A DNA stretch of 64,000 nucleotides from Paramecium tetraurelia (lineage: Eukaryota > Ciliophora > Oligohymenophorea > Peniculida > Parameciidae). The notes under the pieces were generated by a model, which saw only the letters and a program-made list of their open reading frames with translations, was not told the DNA's origin and searched no databases. Location: contig NW_001799628.1 in the NCBI RefSeq assembly GCF_000165425.1, forward strand, positions 186,001 through 250,000, read 5' to 3'. This document shows positions 24,157-37,437 of the stretch, in pieces. Position numbers and translations under genes: made by a program. Numbering within the stretch: position 1 is the first letter of the stretch; every line of letters starts with the position of its first letter.

Positions 24157-26389
24157 TCAAGTAGTGAAGATTAGCTAAATAGTGTCAAAATCAAAATCCT
24201 CTCCCATAATATCCGCCTTATCTACGTATAAATCATTTGGCAATTCAAATTAAACTTTTGTTTAGTGTTGTGATTAAGAACGAGAAATTGTTATTTATTT
24301 ATTATAACCTCCCAATAATTTAATCAACTTTTGTGATGCTGCTAAGCCTAACTTACAATCATCAAGTCTTCTTGGATTGATATTCTCCTCATTCAAACCA
24401 CATCCATAATCAATGACCTCAAAACGAATATTTTATTCATAATTATTTAGGTTTATTTAAACCAATCTTTAAGTTTTTTAATTTATCTAATCGAATTCAT
24501 AAGATTTTATTGAGTTGTAAATGATATTAAACAATAATTATTTCAATCGTCTAATTAAATTATATATATATAAATATACCTTAAGTCTGATGTTATATAT
24601 TTATTTTATAAGTCCCCCTGTATGGAAAATCTGATCTTTTTTGTAATAACTATCTCATCATATTGAAACTAGTTAATTAACAAGGAAATGGTTTGCGTTA
24701 TATCGACCCTCTTTTTTTCAAATTCAATAATATCATTTACAGAGAACACTTCAAAATAATTAAAATGGTTCTGAATTATCCTCAAAAATTGAAATTATAA
24801 TTAATTGATGAATTAGGTTATTTAAAATTTCTTTTGTCCTTTCTCAGAAAAGTCCGATAAAGCATCATCCACACTATCTTTATATGAACATATGCTATTT
24901 GTTCTTTTAATTAACTGGGTGTTTTAATTGCTCCTTTAAATTTCGTTAATGGCATTCTATTACAAAACTATCTTTCTGTGCAATCTCTAGATTACGTCTG
25001 CTTGCTATTACAAAAATTTAATTGTTGAATTTATTTTTTAAATATTCTTCAGGTTTGATTTGATTTGTTTAACTTACTTCTCCAAGTCCCGAATGAGAAC
25101 AGCTATCACTTGATGTTAAACACCATCTACTTCCTTCAATTAATATAAAAAATACTTCGAGAAAAAAACTTATTTAAATGTAAAAATTGTAATTGTATTT
25201 CTTCCCGTTATATTGTCCATACGCAATTCTTCTATTCCTCAAATTTGATACCTCAAGGGAACCCTAAATTAATTATATAGCAGACAACCCAGATATGGAT
25301 TTCTCTATAAAAGCATCCAACATCACAATTGATTGTTAACAAATTGGTGAACTAACAACTAAGTTTTCCTCAAATCTCCTTTATTAATTAACATCTTAAA
25401 AGTTTGAAGAAGTAGCATTAGCTTTAATCCAATCAAAAAGGCTATCCTGTTTTTTATCCAGATAATTTGATTCGTATAACTTAACATTTAGATCACTACT
25501 CACTTTCATGTCTTTAAATAGATTAATCAATTGGCTTTTGTTATCCTGTAGAAATTTCTACATAGAATAATTATTTTATGCTTGATTTATATTGTTTTCT
25601 AAATCATCCACGTTGAAATAGAATTTACTGATGTAATCTTCACTCTATTCTATAAAATTCTGCCAGATCACATTCTAAGTAGGAGCTTATAGATCAACTT
25701 AATTCTGTATTAGATGCATTGATGCTTCCTGCCTACTTAATGATCCAACCTCTTAGATTTATATGACTGATTTTGAATTCTCTTAAATTTTACAAGAAAA
25801 TTTGTTCAAAGACCCATTTAAGTGAGCGTTACTCTAAAGAAACAACTCATCTTTGTTCAGCTCCAATAGTTTAACATTTTAACGATAATTTTGGTACTAG
25901 ATAAAGAGCATTAAGACTATTAGTAAAATACTCTAAACCAATTACTCAGAAAAATAATAAATTAAAACACCAATTAGAAATCCAAATTATACAAATGCTT
26001 TTACTAATTCTGCTACCTAGTTTATAAACCTGCGAGGGGTCATACTCACATATAATCCATTGCTAAAACCCAGAATATAAAACCAATAAGCTGTCTGATC
26101 TTTATTGACATTTTTTATAAATACAATCCTAACCAAAGCCAGAGACCAAAAGAAAATTGGTGAATAATCTATATGATAAATCAAAATTAATACCTTACTA
26201 AATTCCAAACACTTTCTTCTTTTGTATCATTTTAGATATTCCTGCTAGGCCTAATAAACCCAAACTAAAATATTATAATACGTCCAAATATTATTGTAAA
26301 TAAACTTCTAATCCAATTGAAAGTAGAGATATGATGTAATCTAAAGATTAATCTATTCGATTAAAAAAAGAGCTTGCATCTCTTATCAT
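24157..26389 (-). CDS. Membrane histidine-kinase-like protein
   Basis: The N-terminal ~190 residues contain four to six hydrophobic segments (LDYIISLLSIGLEVYL, FFWSLALVRIVFI, FGFLIGVLIYYF and others). A long helical/PAS-like region follows. The C-terminus is a GHKL ATPase domain: N-box RLKQLLFNIIYNSIKSYE with its Asn, G1 box EVIDYGCGLNEENI, and G2-like LGLAASQKLIKLLGG. No receiver domain follows. Introns 26169-26193 (25 nt) and 24551-24579 (29 nt) are clear. The middle (about 24900-25100) needs one more splice or has a missing base, since the length is off by one. It probably senses a membrane signal; whether it still autophosphorylates is not shown, as no canonical H-box is visible. Confidence 0.65.
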
Positions 26390-27140
26390 TAAATTAAATA
26401 ATTATAAATTTATTAGAAAATTATAAAGTTCTTAGCAATTTATTTCTATCTTTTTAAACCTATTAATTTGAATGTCATTTTATGATTAAATATCTTTCCA
26501 TTTTTATTATCATTTAAAATTAAATAAAGAAAATTTTATAATAAGAATTCCCTCAGTGTATTTTATTATTTATCATAAATAAGTAATTATGAATTTATAT
26601 TTGATATCAGACTTCTCAAAAAGAATAAACAAATTTATTCTCTTATAAAATAACTTTGTAGGAGATGGGACTGTTTGACACTTTTTTAACATAATAATTT
26701 AAGCTGTTTAAAAGAATTTAGGTAGATTTTATCAATTAATTATATTGAATTAATTTATAACACAATATTAATTAATATATGTATGTCATCGCATATTTTT
26801 GATAATCAAACGTATAAAATATTTCTATGTATTGATTAAATTGTCATTCTTTTAGAGTAAAATACTTTAAGAATTATATCAAAGAAAATAGCAATAATAG
26901 TATCAGTATTTTTCTTATTTTGCAAAGAAGATTCAGTTTAATATAATTGTTTTCATTATTGAATGTATTATAAATACAGAAATTCTCATTAAATTTACTT
27001 CTTTCTAATCATATATTATCCTTCATCGTTTTTCTTTATTTCAAAATTCACTAAATCTTACTAAGTTTTCCTTTGGAATAATTGAACAATGTCTAATAAA
27101 TCATCTTCACTTTTAATTTTTGATTTAACTTTTGGAAAAT
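26390..27140. other. Intergenic, nothing recognised
   Basis: 750 bp of A/T-rich DNA between the kinase-like gene's promoter and the 3' end of the coilin-like gene. No ORF, repeat or RNA gene is apparent. Confidence 0.5.
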
Positions 27141-27359
27141 TCAATAATAATTTAAATAGCATAACTATAAATTAAATTAACAAATACATTTTTCCGGATT
27201 TTAAGCTGAGTGTTATAAGATAAAATCATCTTTTGAATAGTTCTTATCGCTATAATAATAATTAATTTATTAGCCAATGGCAAATGGATCTATAACTTCC
27301 TTTTATTATTATGAAGTATTATTAATATTAGTATCAGATTAATCTTTTTATTATTATTA

Positions 27360-27391
<32 letters not shown>

Positions 27392-28550
27392 CTTATTATT
27401 ATTACTATTATTACGGTTATTATTATTATTTTTATTATTATTATTTACTATCAACACCTTCTGATAAAACTTTTATTGCCAATTTTCTGGTTTATGATTA
27501 AACTGTTGCTAGATTAATTTGCAATTCTTAGATTTCACTATAATATATTGATAATCTATCGCCTTATTTTGTTAAAATTATTAATTTTTTATCTTTTTGT
27601 TGGTTGTCCTAAACCTTTCCTTATAATAAATTACTAACTGTAGGTTAGCATAGTTAAATATCTAGATAATTGTACTTAAAAAATATTTCGTCATTTTTTT
27701 CAATTAAAGTCGGGTCATCCTTTATATGTGAGATAGATAATTTAATATATTCGTTTAACTTTGTATTTTATGTGGTTTAACCACTTTATTACTATTTTCT
27801 TTCTTGAGTTTAACTTACAGGATTTTATGAAGCATTAGATTATATAGGGTTAAAATTAACATTAAATTTATTTTATTGAGATTTCTACGGCTCTGTTGTT
27901 TTCTAGCCACTTTTGATAAAAGACTTTCTCCATTCTTCTTAACTCTTTTTCAATTCATCCCCTGGGGTTGATACTACTGCTTACATTTTGTTTGCTGTTT
28001 ATGGTTTCTTTATCGGAACATCCTCAGAGGAAGACTCTGACTCGGAAATGATTTTCTGTATTTTTGGTTTTATTTTTAATGAAGACTTTGATGAAAACTA
28101 ACCAGGTTGAACAATTAAATTAGATTTTATATGCTAAGACTTTAAGTTTTGATCTTGAGTCAAAGGCTATTTTTTTTAAACTTGCTTATCATCTTCTACG
28201 CTGCTGCAGTCTTAATTCTAGAATAAATAAGTAAATATTTATTACTTAAATTATTTACTTCTATCTTACTTTTGTCTCTTTTTATGCCACTTTATTTGAT
28301 GATCCAACTCCTTCAACAATCCTTTAATAATTAAACAATAATACTGTATTATTTCACTATTTAATACGAGATTCTCAACAATTTAATCATTCAATGCTCT
28401 AAACCCTTCAATCCAGATTTATGGACTTTGAATATTGCAAGTCTTAGATAAATGGTTGCATAAATCTTCAATAGTTTATTGAGGCTTGGTAACTAGCACA
28501 ATATTTTCAGTTGAATTATTCTGGTAATGGATAATTATTTTAAGTCTCAT
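27141..28550 (-). CDS. Coilin-like protein with poly-Gln tract coded by TAA
   Basis: One intronless frame of 470 codons. The N-terminus (MRLKIIIHYQNNSTENIVLV ... ICNHLSK-like helix ... IWIEGFRALNDQIVENLVL) resembles the ubiquitin-like N-domain of coilin. The middle is Ser/Lys-rich with an acidic SESESSSED patch. Residues ~300-390 (EIFFKYNYLDIQLCQPTVSN, LLQGKV, KLIILTKQGDRLSIYYSEIQ) resemble coilin's atypical Tudor domain. A tract of about 35 residues (27345-27450) follows, almost all Gln, nearly every one TAA, then a Tyr-rich end. Coilin scaffolds Cajal bodies and snRNP assembly. The assignment is by pattern only. Under the standard code this gene would look like a run of stops. Confidence 0.45.
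27345..27450. repeat. TTA/TAA trinucleotide tract inside coding sequence
   Basis: Imperfect (TTA)n on the plus strand, read as (TAA)n = poly-Gln by the minus-strand coilin-like gene. The longest pure run is nine TAA codons; interruptions are AAA, CCG, TAG, GAA and CAA codons. Such a tract is expected to vary in length between strains. Confidence 0.9.
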
Positions 28551-28950
28551 AATAATTTATATTAAAAATTATAGTATAAATTGATATCGTTCTTTTCTGT
28601 CTTCTGTTAAATATTGAATAATGGCTTGAAGTTAATATCTTTTTTGATTACAATTTTTAATGATCTTTTGATCAATGTGATTTTAATTTATGAACTAAAT
28701 TTTGATTTTTTATAAGTCCCAAATAAAAACCAAAAACTTTGATAAAATACTTTTTCATTTTGTATTATTGTTTCAATAACAATTATATTTTAATTATATT
28801 CTTAGTCAGTTTATCTGCTAATGTTCTAGTATGATTTTTATTTTCTTTCTTTTTTTATTAATTATTATAAATTTATTCAACATAATTTTCAATTAGTTAT
28901 TTAGATTGATTTACAAGGTATTTATTATCAATTTATTTTAATAAAGTGCT
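28551..28950. other. Intergenic, nothing recognised
   Basis: A/T-rich stretch upstream of the coilin-like gene. Open minus-strand frames occur with coiled-coil-like composition but lack starts and conserved motifs. Confidence 0.4.
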
Positions 28951-29238
28951 TCAATTTAACGCTTTTTTGCTGATAATTCTTTTTAGATGGATTATTTAAT
29001 CAATAAATCCTTATGTTATTACTCCAGATTTTTTTTAATTTTAATTTTCATTTTTATTAAAATAGTTTTAAAGTATAGATTTCTTCCTGTTAATTTTAAA
29101 ACTATATTTAATGTTATTCTAATAATCGAAATGATGACCAATTATATCTTCTAATAGACTAGAGAATTTAGTTCAACAATTATTATTCTAGATGATGATT
29201 TTTTCAATTAATTTTTAGATGCTTAAATAATATTACAT
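28951..29238 (-). CDS. Possible small basic protein
   Basis: ATG 29238 with one 27-nt intron (about 29143-29169, containing TGA) gives 87 codons. The product is rich in Asn, Lys, Ile and Gln without a motif. A competing frame through the same DNA has coiled-coil character. Low confidence. Confidence 0.3.
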
Positions 29239-29345
29239 TGTAGTTGAGAAAGAAATTTTAATTTATTATATTCTTCCTAAATTTATTTATATCTATATTA
29301 CTAAATACAAAATATAAAGGTGTTAAATTTATAAATGCAGAAAGA

Positions 29346-29636
29346 ATGATTATTAATGCTTAAGGAAAGTATTAGTATAGTTATAAGACCCTCAGTTCTA
29401 TGAATAGTGGAAACGCTATTACAAATGATTTATAAAGGATAATTATTAAATAATTTTCACTAAATAATTTAACAGATTTCAAAAAGATATTAAAACAAGA
29501 AAAATGTTTAAGTTATCAAGAAATTTATATTTCTAATCTAATTGGTTTTATAATATTGTTATAATAGTTATTTTTTATAAATTAGTTTATTACATAAATA
29601 AATATAAATGCTGAATTAGCATTTTTGCGAAATTGA
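29346..29636 (+). CDS. Possible small protein, 96 aa
   Basis: ATG 29346 opens a 97-codon frame to TGA 29634, ending 77 bp before the next plus-strand gene. The N-terminal part (MIINAQGKYQYSYKTLSSMN) is soluble, and a hydrophobic segment (SNLIGFIILLQQLFFI) could be a membrane helix. No family recognised. Confidence 0.3.
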
Positions 29637-29713
29637 CGATGACAGTAAGCTCTTTGATGTAATACATAGTCTCTGATGCCACATCCTTTGAAGAGTCTAT
29701 TTAAAAGAGATGT

Positions 29714-31313
29714 ATGACAGCTCCTCCAAGACCATTAACCGATTTAGAGGAATTTAAGAGGTAAAGTTGTAAAGACATGTGAAGATCAGAGGAATATGAG
29801 GCCCTCGAAAAAGCATATAGAAGCTAAAGCTAATTAATATAGAGAGATTATTAGAAATACGATTTAGACAATCCTGAAGGATAGCACAGTTGTAAGAAAT
29901 TTCTGTACCATCTTGAAAATATGTGTAAAGTATTTGATCAAATAACCCACAGGTGTATAAAGTGAGTGCAGTATCAAGGGAATATCGAGACACATTTTCA
30001 AAAGCTTACAAAATATTGTACACAGATGGTGAGTTGTGTTACTTGACTGAAATTCTCGACAGTGCATAGGAAGGTAAAATTGAACGTTGAAACTTTAGGC
30101 TTTCCTTATTTGTGGGTTAATTCTGAAAAATATTCGTTTTCTGCTGATGTTTTGGATGCTGGAATGCGGTTAGTGGAGGCATTTTATAAAGTACAACATG
30201 TCATCAGATACACATATTCTGGCACTCTATAGGAGAGTCCTGACTTTTCTTCTTCAAAATTGAAAGATGAAATTCAATTATTGTTGGAGAATTTCGATAT
30301 CATTTGGGTTAACTTTGAGAAAGTACTTTAAATTGATAATTTAGTATTACGTTAAAGAATTAATGCAGATAGAGGCAGAAGCTCGACGATTTATACTGAA
30401 AGCAATAGAACTTGATAAGGAAATGATCTCAATTGAAGTGCGAGAAAAGCTAAAGGGGAGAATCCTTGTGACTTGTGAGAATTATCTGCAATTAAAAGCT
30501 GAAGTAACTCACATACTGAAGCTAGTTATGCAAAGTGATAGCACAGATTAATTCGGTCGCTAATGTTGAAGGTAAAGGAAGAGATGATCTCGGTGTAAAA
30601 ATCCTACTCGAAGCTGAAGGGATAACCAGAAGAGTTACTCGAGAGTAATCTTAAGCTGTACGAAATCTTGCTGATAGCATCAAAATGAAGTAGACTTGTT
30701 ATAATAGTTAAGTTTCCAAAGGTTCAGAGAACAAATGAGAAGATATGAGGGTAATATTGAAATGGTCGATCCTCAATTGAAAAATAATTAGGAATTAGTT
30801 GATTTATTGGTTGAATATGAAACACAATGGGAAAAAGGCTTAAATTATTTATTGGATCCAAAGAGATACACACAATTAATGTTGTTTTCTCATATTATAG
30901 AAACATCGGCTGAGAAATATTCATAATTTTAAGAACAATTAGAATGCAGGGATAGTGACATTTTTGTTGCGATTCCATGCTTGATCATATTGAAACACCT
31001 TGAAGATGAGGATCGTAATATTTGTCTTTACTTCCTACCTATGTTAAATGATACATCTTCTAAACTCTATCAATCATTTATGATTTTAAAACAGGAATTC
31101 CAGGGATGGAGAAGACAGCATTCAAAATCATATGAATACTATAATATTATTGAAAAATTGCTTTTAGGAATTCCTTAATAATAATTTTCTGAGGAAGAAT
31201 CAAATTAAATTGAGAAGATAATGCAGAAAATTAAATTTCTTTCCATTGAACTCTAAAGGCACAACGCTATAGAATGGAATTCATTCATTGATGCAGCAAT
31301 AAACAATAATTGA
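29714..31313 (+). CDS. Unrecognised 485-aa helical protein
   Basis: Six introns (29761-29784, 29953-29978, 30074-30098, 30323-30344, 30556-30577, 30707-30729; 22-26 nt) give exactly 486 codons. The start MTAPPRPLTDLEEFKR is the first ATG. The protein is mostly alpha-helical and rich in Glu, Leu and aromatic residues, with well-ordered segments such as YLWVNSEKYSFSADVLDAGM and QGWRRQHSKSYEYYNIIEKL, so it is a folded globular protein. There is no signal peptide or membrane helix, and no catalytic motif that I know. The clean splicing and balanced composition make it a real gene. Confidence 0.75.
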
Positions 31314-31390
31314 TTTATATAATTATAATTCTAATTAATTGGAAACACAACTAATAGACTAATTTTTCTATATTATATTTTATTATTATC

Positions 31391-33400
<2,010 letters not shown>

Positions 33401-33789
33401 TTGAAGAAGAACAACCCATAAAAAGATATTTATTTATAATATGAAACTAATTAATTAAATTTCCTTTATACCTCTACTATTATTGTACTGAATTTTTAAT
33501 TTCATAATAATAAAAATTTTGGATAGGACTGCTCAATTCCTTTCATTTTCAACATAAGCTAATTACTTATAAGATATTGAAATACTTATTTTTATACTAA
33601 TCCAATAAATACACATATTATGATCATATAGATTAAAGAATAAAATAACTAATTCCTCCCTAAGTTGGACTAATTTAATTTCTATCAAAATGCTTTTGAT
33701 AATTATTCTTCTCGTCTACTTGATGAAGTTTAAAATTAATATTGAATTCATTTTTCTGTATTATATATTTATTCAATATAATGAATATA
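33401..33789. other. Intergenic, nothing recognised
   Basis: A/T-rich spacer between the adenylate kinase start and the PKA end (both minus strand). No ORF of interest. Confidence 0.5.
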
Positions 33790-34920
33790 TCACCATTCAA
33801 GGAAAGGATCATCTGCAGGTTTAAGGGCTGGACTTTAAGTATCTGATTCTGGGTATGATGAGAAATTTGAAGTGTCATTGGGAGCTCTTAAGAGATTGTT
33901 TTAAAGAATTACTTAACAACAGGTTTATAAGGAACAGGCAATTTCTTTTATGTGAGCAAATTCCAGTCTAGATTTCCAAACCATCTATGATTTTTTACAT
34001 CAGCAGCCCCTAGTTACATATAATCATGAATGAATTACCATTCTTTAAATTTCCATATCTTTTAGATAGATCTGCAACTAATAAATGTTTGACTAATGAT
34101 TTAGCATTTCTATGTTATTTTTAACTCAATACTTATCAAAAGACTTAGGAAATTTAACCTTTCCTTTAAGAATTTTTTGGTAAATAGCCATAGGATCTTC
34201 ATCAGAAAAGGGATCAATTCCTGCATTCATTTCATATATCAAAATTCCCAATGTCCACCAATCAACCGCTTTACCATGTCCTTTATTCAATAAAATCTCC
34301 GGTGCCAAATACTCTGGTGTTCCACAAAGAGTGTATGTTCTTCCTTCAACCACTTTTGCAAATCCAAAATCTGTCAGTTTTAAATATCCATCATCTGCTA
34401 TTAATAAATTTTCTGGTTTTAAATCTCTATATATAATATTTTTTGAGTGGAGGTATTCAAAAATTGAAGCAACTTAAGAAGCATAGAAACTGAATAATTA
34501 AATTATATTATTTACCCTGCATGCTATGTATCAAGTCTTCCAATGCTTCTCAAATAAGTAAATAATTCTCCTCCAGAAACAAATTCTAATACCAAATATA
34601 TGTATCTTGGATCTTGGCAAAATCCTTCAAAATTGACCTAAAGATTTAAAAAAGTAAGGAATACGATAAAAGGATGCTGCAAGTTGCCCAAAATGGTATT
34701 CTCATTAATGACGTGATCAACTTGCTTTAAACGTATGATTTCAGCTTTCTTTAAACTTTTTAATGCAACATATTTATTTGTTTATTTGTTCCTTGCCAAT
34801 TTGACTCGCCCAAAGGAACCTAAAATTATCATAGAGTGATGAAGTACCTGTGCCAAGAGTTTGAAATACTTCATAATCTGTCAACTTGAGTTTTTTTGGC
34901 TTTGCAAGAGAGGTACTCAT
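33790..34920 (-). CDS. cAMP-dependent protein kinase (PKA) catalytic subunit
   Basis: A 323-aa AGC kinase. Landmarks: short N-tail, glycine loop LGTGSFGRV (split by intron 1), VALKSLKK (catalytic Lys), [36 protein letters not shown] activation segment with the phosphorylatable Thr, [13 protein letters not shown], the RYG motif (LSKRYGNL), HRWFGNLDW, and an AGC tail ending PADDPFLEW. Six introns (23-29 nt) leave 324 codons. No PH or regulatory domain is present, which fits PKA-C rather than PKG or AKT. In Paramecium PKA acts in cilia, controlling beat with cAMP. The tail lacks the usual terminal FTEF and ends at W. Confidence 0.9.
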
Positions 34921-35057
34921 CGAAAGTCAAGATTTATATAATAAATAAAATATAAACATATATATAATTAGTTTTCGTATTAAAACTGAACTATATTATC
35001 ATCAAGAATTTAAGTGAAATGTTAATGAATATGTCTTATTATACATTATAATAGAAA

Positions 35058-35388
35058 TCATTGATGTAAAATTCCAATAATGTCTGAATCTCTGAAAAGG
35101 AAATACTCTTAATCTGCCAACTTGATTTTCTATCCTCCATAATCTGGAAGTAAGACAACATCTCCAGGTTTGACTAAAGTTGGTATAACATTTCCTTTTG
35201 AATCTGTTTATCCTGGACCAGTCTGGAAATTTCTAGAATAAAATTCATACTTCGACAACTTTTCCTACGGCTTATTTTTCTTCTGAGGTTTATAAGAGGA
35301 TTCCTGAAGCTGTCTTTGTGACAGGTTCATACTTTTAGATTAAGACTCTGTTGAGGAGAGGTGCCAATTTCTTGAATTAAGATGCCAT
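35058..35388 (-). CDS. Mitochondrial 10-kDa chaperonin (cpn10/GroES)
   Basis: A 100-aa co-chaperonin, the usual family length. Anchors: LAPLLNRVLIQKYEP, SGILLQTSEEKQAVGKV, then the mobile-loop side, VKPGDVVLLPDYGGQKI and the C-terminus EYFLFRDSDIIGILHQ. One intron, 35223-35250 (28 nt), after GKVVE. It caps Hsp60 in the mitochondrial matrix. A separate presequence is not obvious, as is normal for eukaryotic cpn10, whose N-terminus itself acts as the targeting signal. Confidence 0.93.
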
Positions 35389-35584
35389 TATGAATCTCCA
35401 AATTGAACTTAAATAAATAATTATCAGAATTAAATTTTTAAGTGCATAAATATAAACACTATTTTAGAATTTGCTAGAAAATTTGATAGCTTTGATCTTG
35501 TAAACTAATTCAACTCCTTAATTTCAAAAAATATATAATGTATACTATTACTATATTTATCCTATATTGTTATTGATTTATTTA

Positions 35585-37350
35585 TCAACCGTCTCTTTGA
35601 TCTCCAAAGGTTTCTTATGGTTCCTCTTCTCCTTGACGACCAGATTATTATTGCTTCTTTTTAATTCCTGACACAACATCATCAATTCTCAATAGCATAC
35701 AGGCTGACTCGATGGCAGTTTTAAAAACTTATCTAAATCATTAAATAATTAATATACTTTTTTACAGATAAAGGTTCCCAAACATTAATTTCATTCATCT
35801 TCGCAATTTTTCCAGTATTTCCATCAACTCCAAAAAATAATCCTCCGGTTTCACTATGTTTGGCTCTTAATTCAGTCAATATTCTGACAGTGTCAGCTCC
35901 ACAATTGGCAGAGAGTGTTCTTGGTATAATTTCCAAAGCATAGGCAACTATTAAATATATAATTAGTAAATATACCAGCTTTATATGGCAATTGACCCAA
36001 TCCTTCAACTTTATTTGCTTTTTCCAACAATCTAGCACTAACTTCCATTTCAACAGCTCCTCCTCCTGGTAATAGTTTTGGATCTTAATAGATATTTTTG
36101 GCAACTGCTAAACAATCATGTAAATTTCTTTCCTAATTATTATTATTTTAAATAAATACCATTTCATTCAAAACATCTTTTGATGCACCTGCTCGAATAT
36201 GATAGAGCATGCAGTTGGATTTTAGCAATCTACAAAGAAAGCGAAATAATCATCTCCAATTTTTTTGACTTCAAATGTTCCACATAAAGTACCAACATCA
36301 GTTTCTTATAGTTCTTCTGGTCTATTGACAATAGTGGCACCTGAAACTCTAGCAATTCTTGTGTTGTCGGTCTTTCTGACTCTTCTAATGACAGAGACAT
36401 TTCCTTTTAATAAAAAGTGTTAAGCCAAATCTGAAACTCCTTTTTCTGTAATAACAATATCAGGTTTGTGTTTCAATATATCATTACACATAAGGGCAAC
36501 CTCATTAATTTCTTATTAGAGTGCATCAGTCATATCTGATTCCTTTGTCATTTCCATATTAGTCATAGATTCACCTTTCTTGTATTCCAATGTGCAATCC
36601 AATAATATAATTCTTGGGTTCTTGATTTCTCTTCTCATTCTTGGATGAGTAACATCTTTATTAATCATGACTCCTTCAAGTACAGAACTTTCTTCAAGAG
36701 TTCCTCCTGGTATTTTTTCTACCTTTGCATACCTCTTAATTTCTAAATTCAATTTATTAATATTTCCTCCTCTAAGAACTATTCTGGTTGCTTATAAAGA
36801 GAGATCACTAATTAATGTTCCCCATCTGAATGCAAATTTAGTACCAATACAAGATTGTAATGCTTTCATAACTTCTTCTTTTTTGTCGGTGTCTATTTAT
36901 TATGAAATCTCATCCAAGATCTTTACAGAATCTTCCAAGGCTCTGAAATACCCATTAACAATTTCTGTTGGATGAATATTCTTTTCAATGAATGGTCGTG
37001 CTGCTACCATCATTTCACCTGCTAATATGATGACTGATGTTGTTCCATCTCCGACTTCTTCATCTTGAGCCTTTAAATTCTTAGTTATTAAAATATACTC
37101 TTGCTAATTCGATCATACTCTTTGCTGCTGGATGCTAAACATCAATCTCTCTCAAAATTGCATTTCCATCATTTGTCATTACAATGCCGCCCATTGGATC
37201 AAGTAACATTTTTAACATTGATCTGGGTCCAAGAGTAGTCAATACGATATCTGATACAGCTTTGGCTGCCTAGATATTTCCTAATTGAGCTTTTCTACCC
37301 TATTCTCTTTTTGTGTTAGCATTCACCACAATCACTGGAGCTCCTTACAT
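35585..37350 (-). CDS. CCT3: CCT3, gamma subunit of the cytosolic chaperonin TRiC
   Basis: Group II chaperonin subunit that folds actin and tubulin. Motifs: [62 protein letters not shown], and the C-terminal WEPLSVK...[20 protein letters not shown]. Gamma identity rests on [20 protein letters not shown] with [15 protein letters not shown], on the region around CQNPTACS, and on the Gln/Glu-rich tail. Introns: 37071-37098 (28 nt), 36133-36156 (24 nt), 35948-35975 (28 nt), 35733-35757 (25 nt). The coding length is one base short of a whole number of codons; the break lies near 36190-36210, where one base is missing after CSII and the frame resumes at [12 protein letters not shown]. Confidence 0.9.
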
Positions 37351-37437
37351 ATATTTTTAAATATAAAAACTTTTAATGGATTTGATTATTTTCTTTTATA
37401 TTTATCAATTCCTCTAGAAAACTGAAAATTTATAATA

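Noticed and set aside
27345-27450. Run of in-frame TAA as a sign of pseudogene or non-coding microsatellite
   Set aside because: Under the ciliate code TAA is Gln, and the 470-codon frame is open on both sides with no TGA.
36667-36975. 102-codon plus-strand ORF
   Set aside because: It is the antisense shadow of the CCT3 gene, whose minus-strand frame is strongly conserved.
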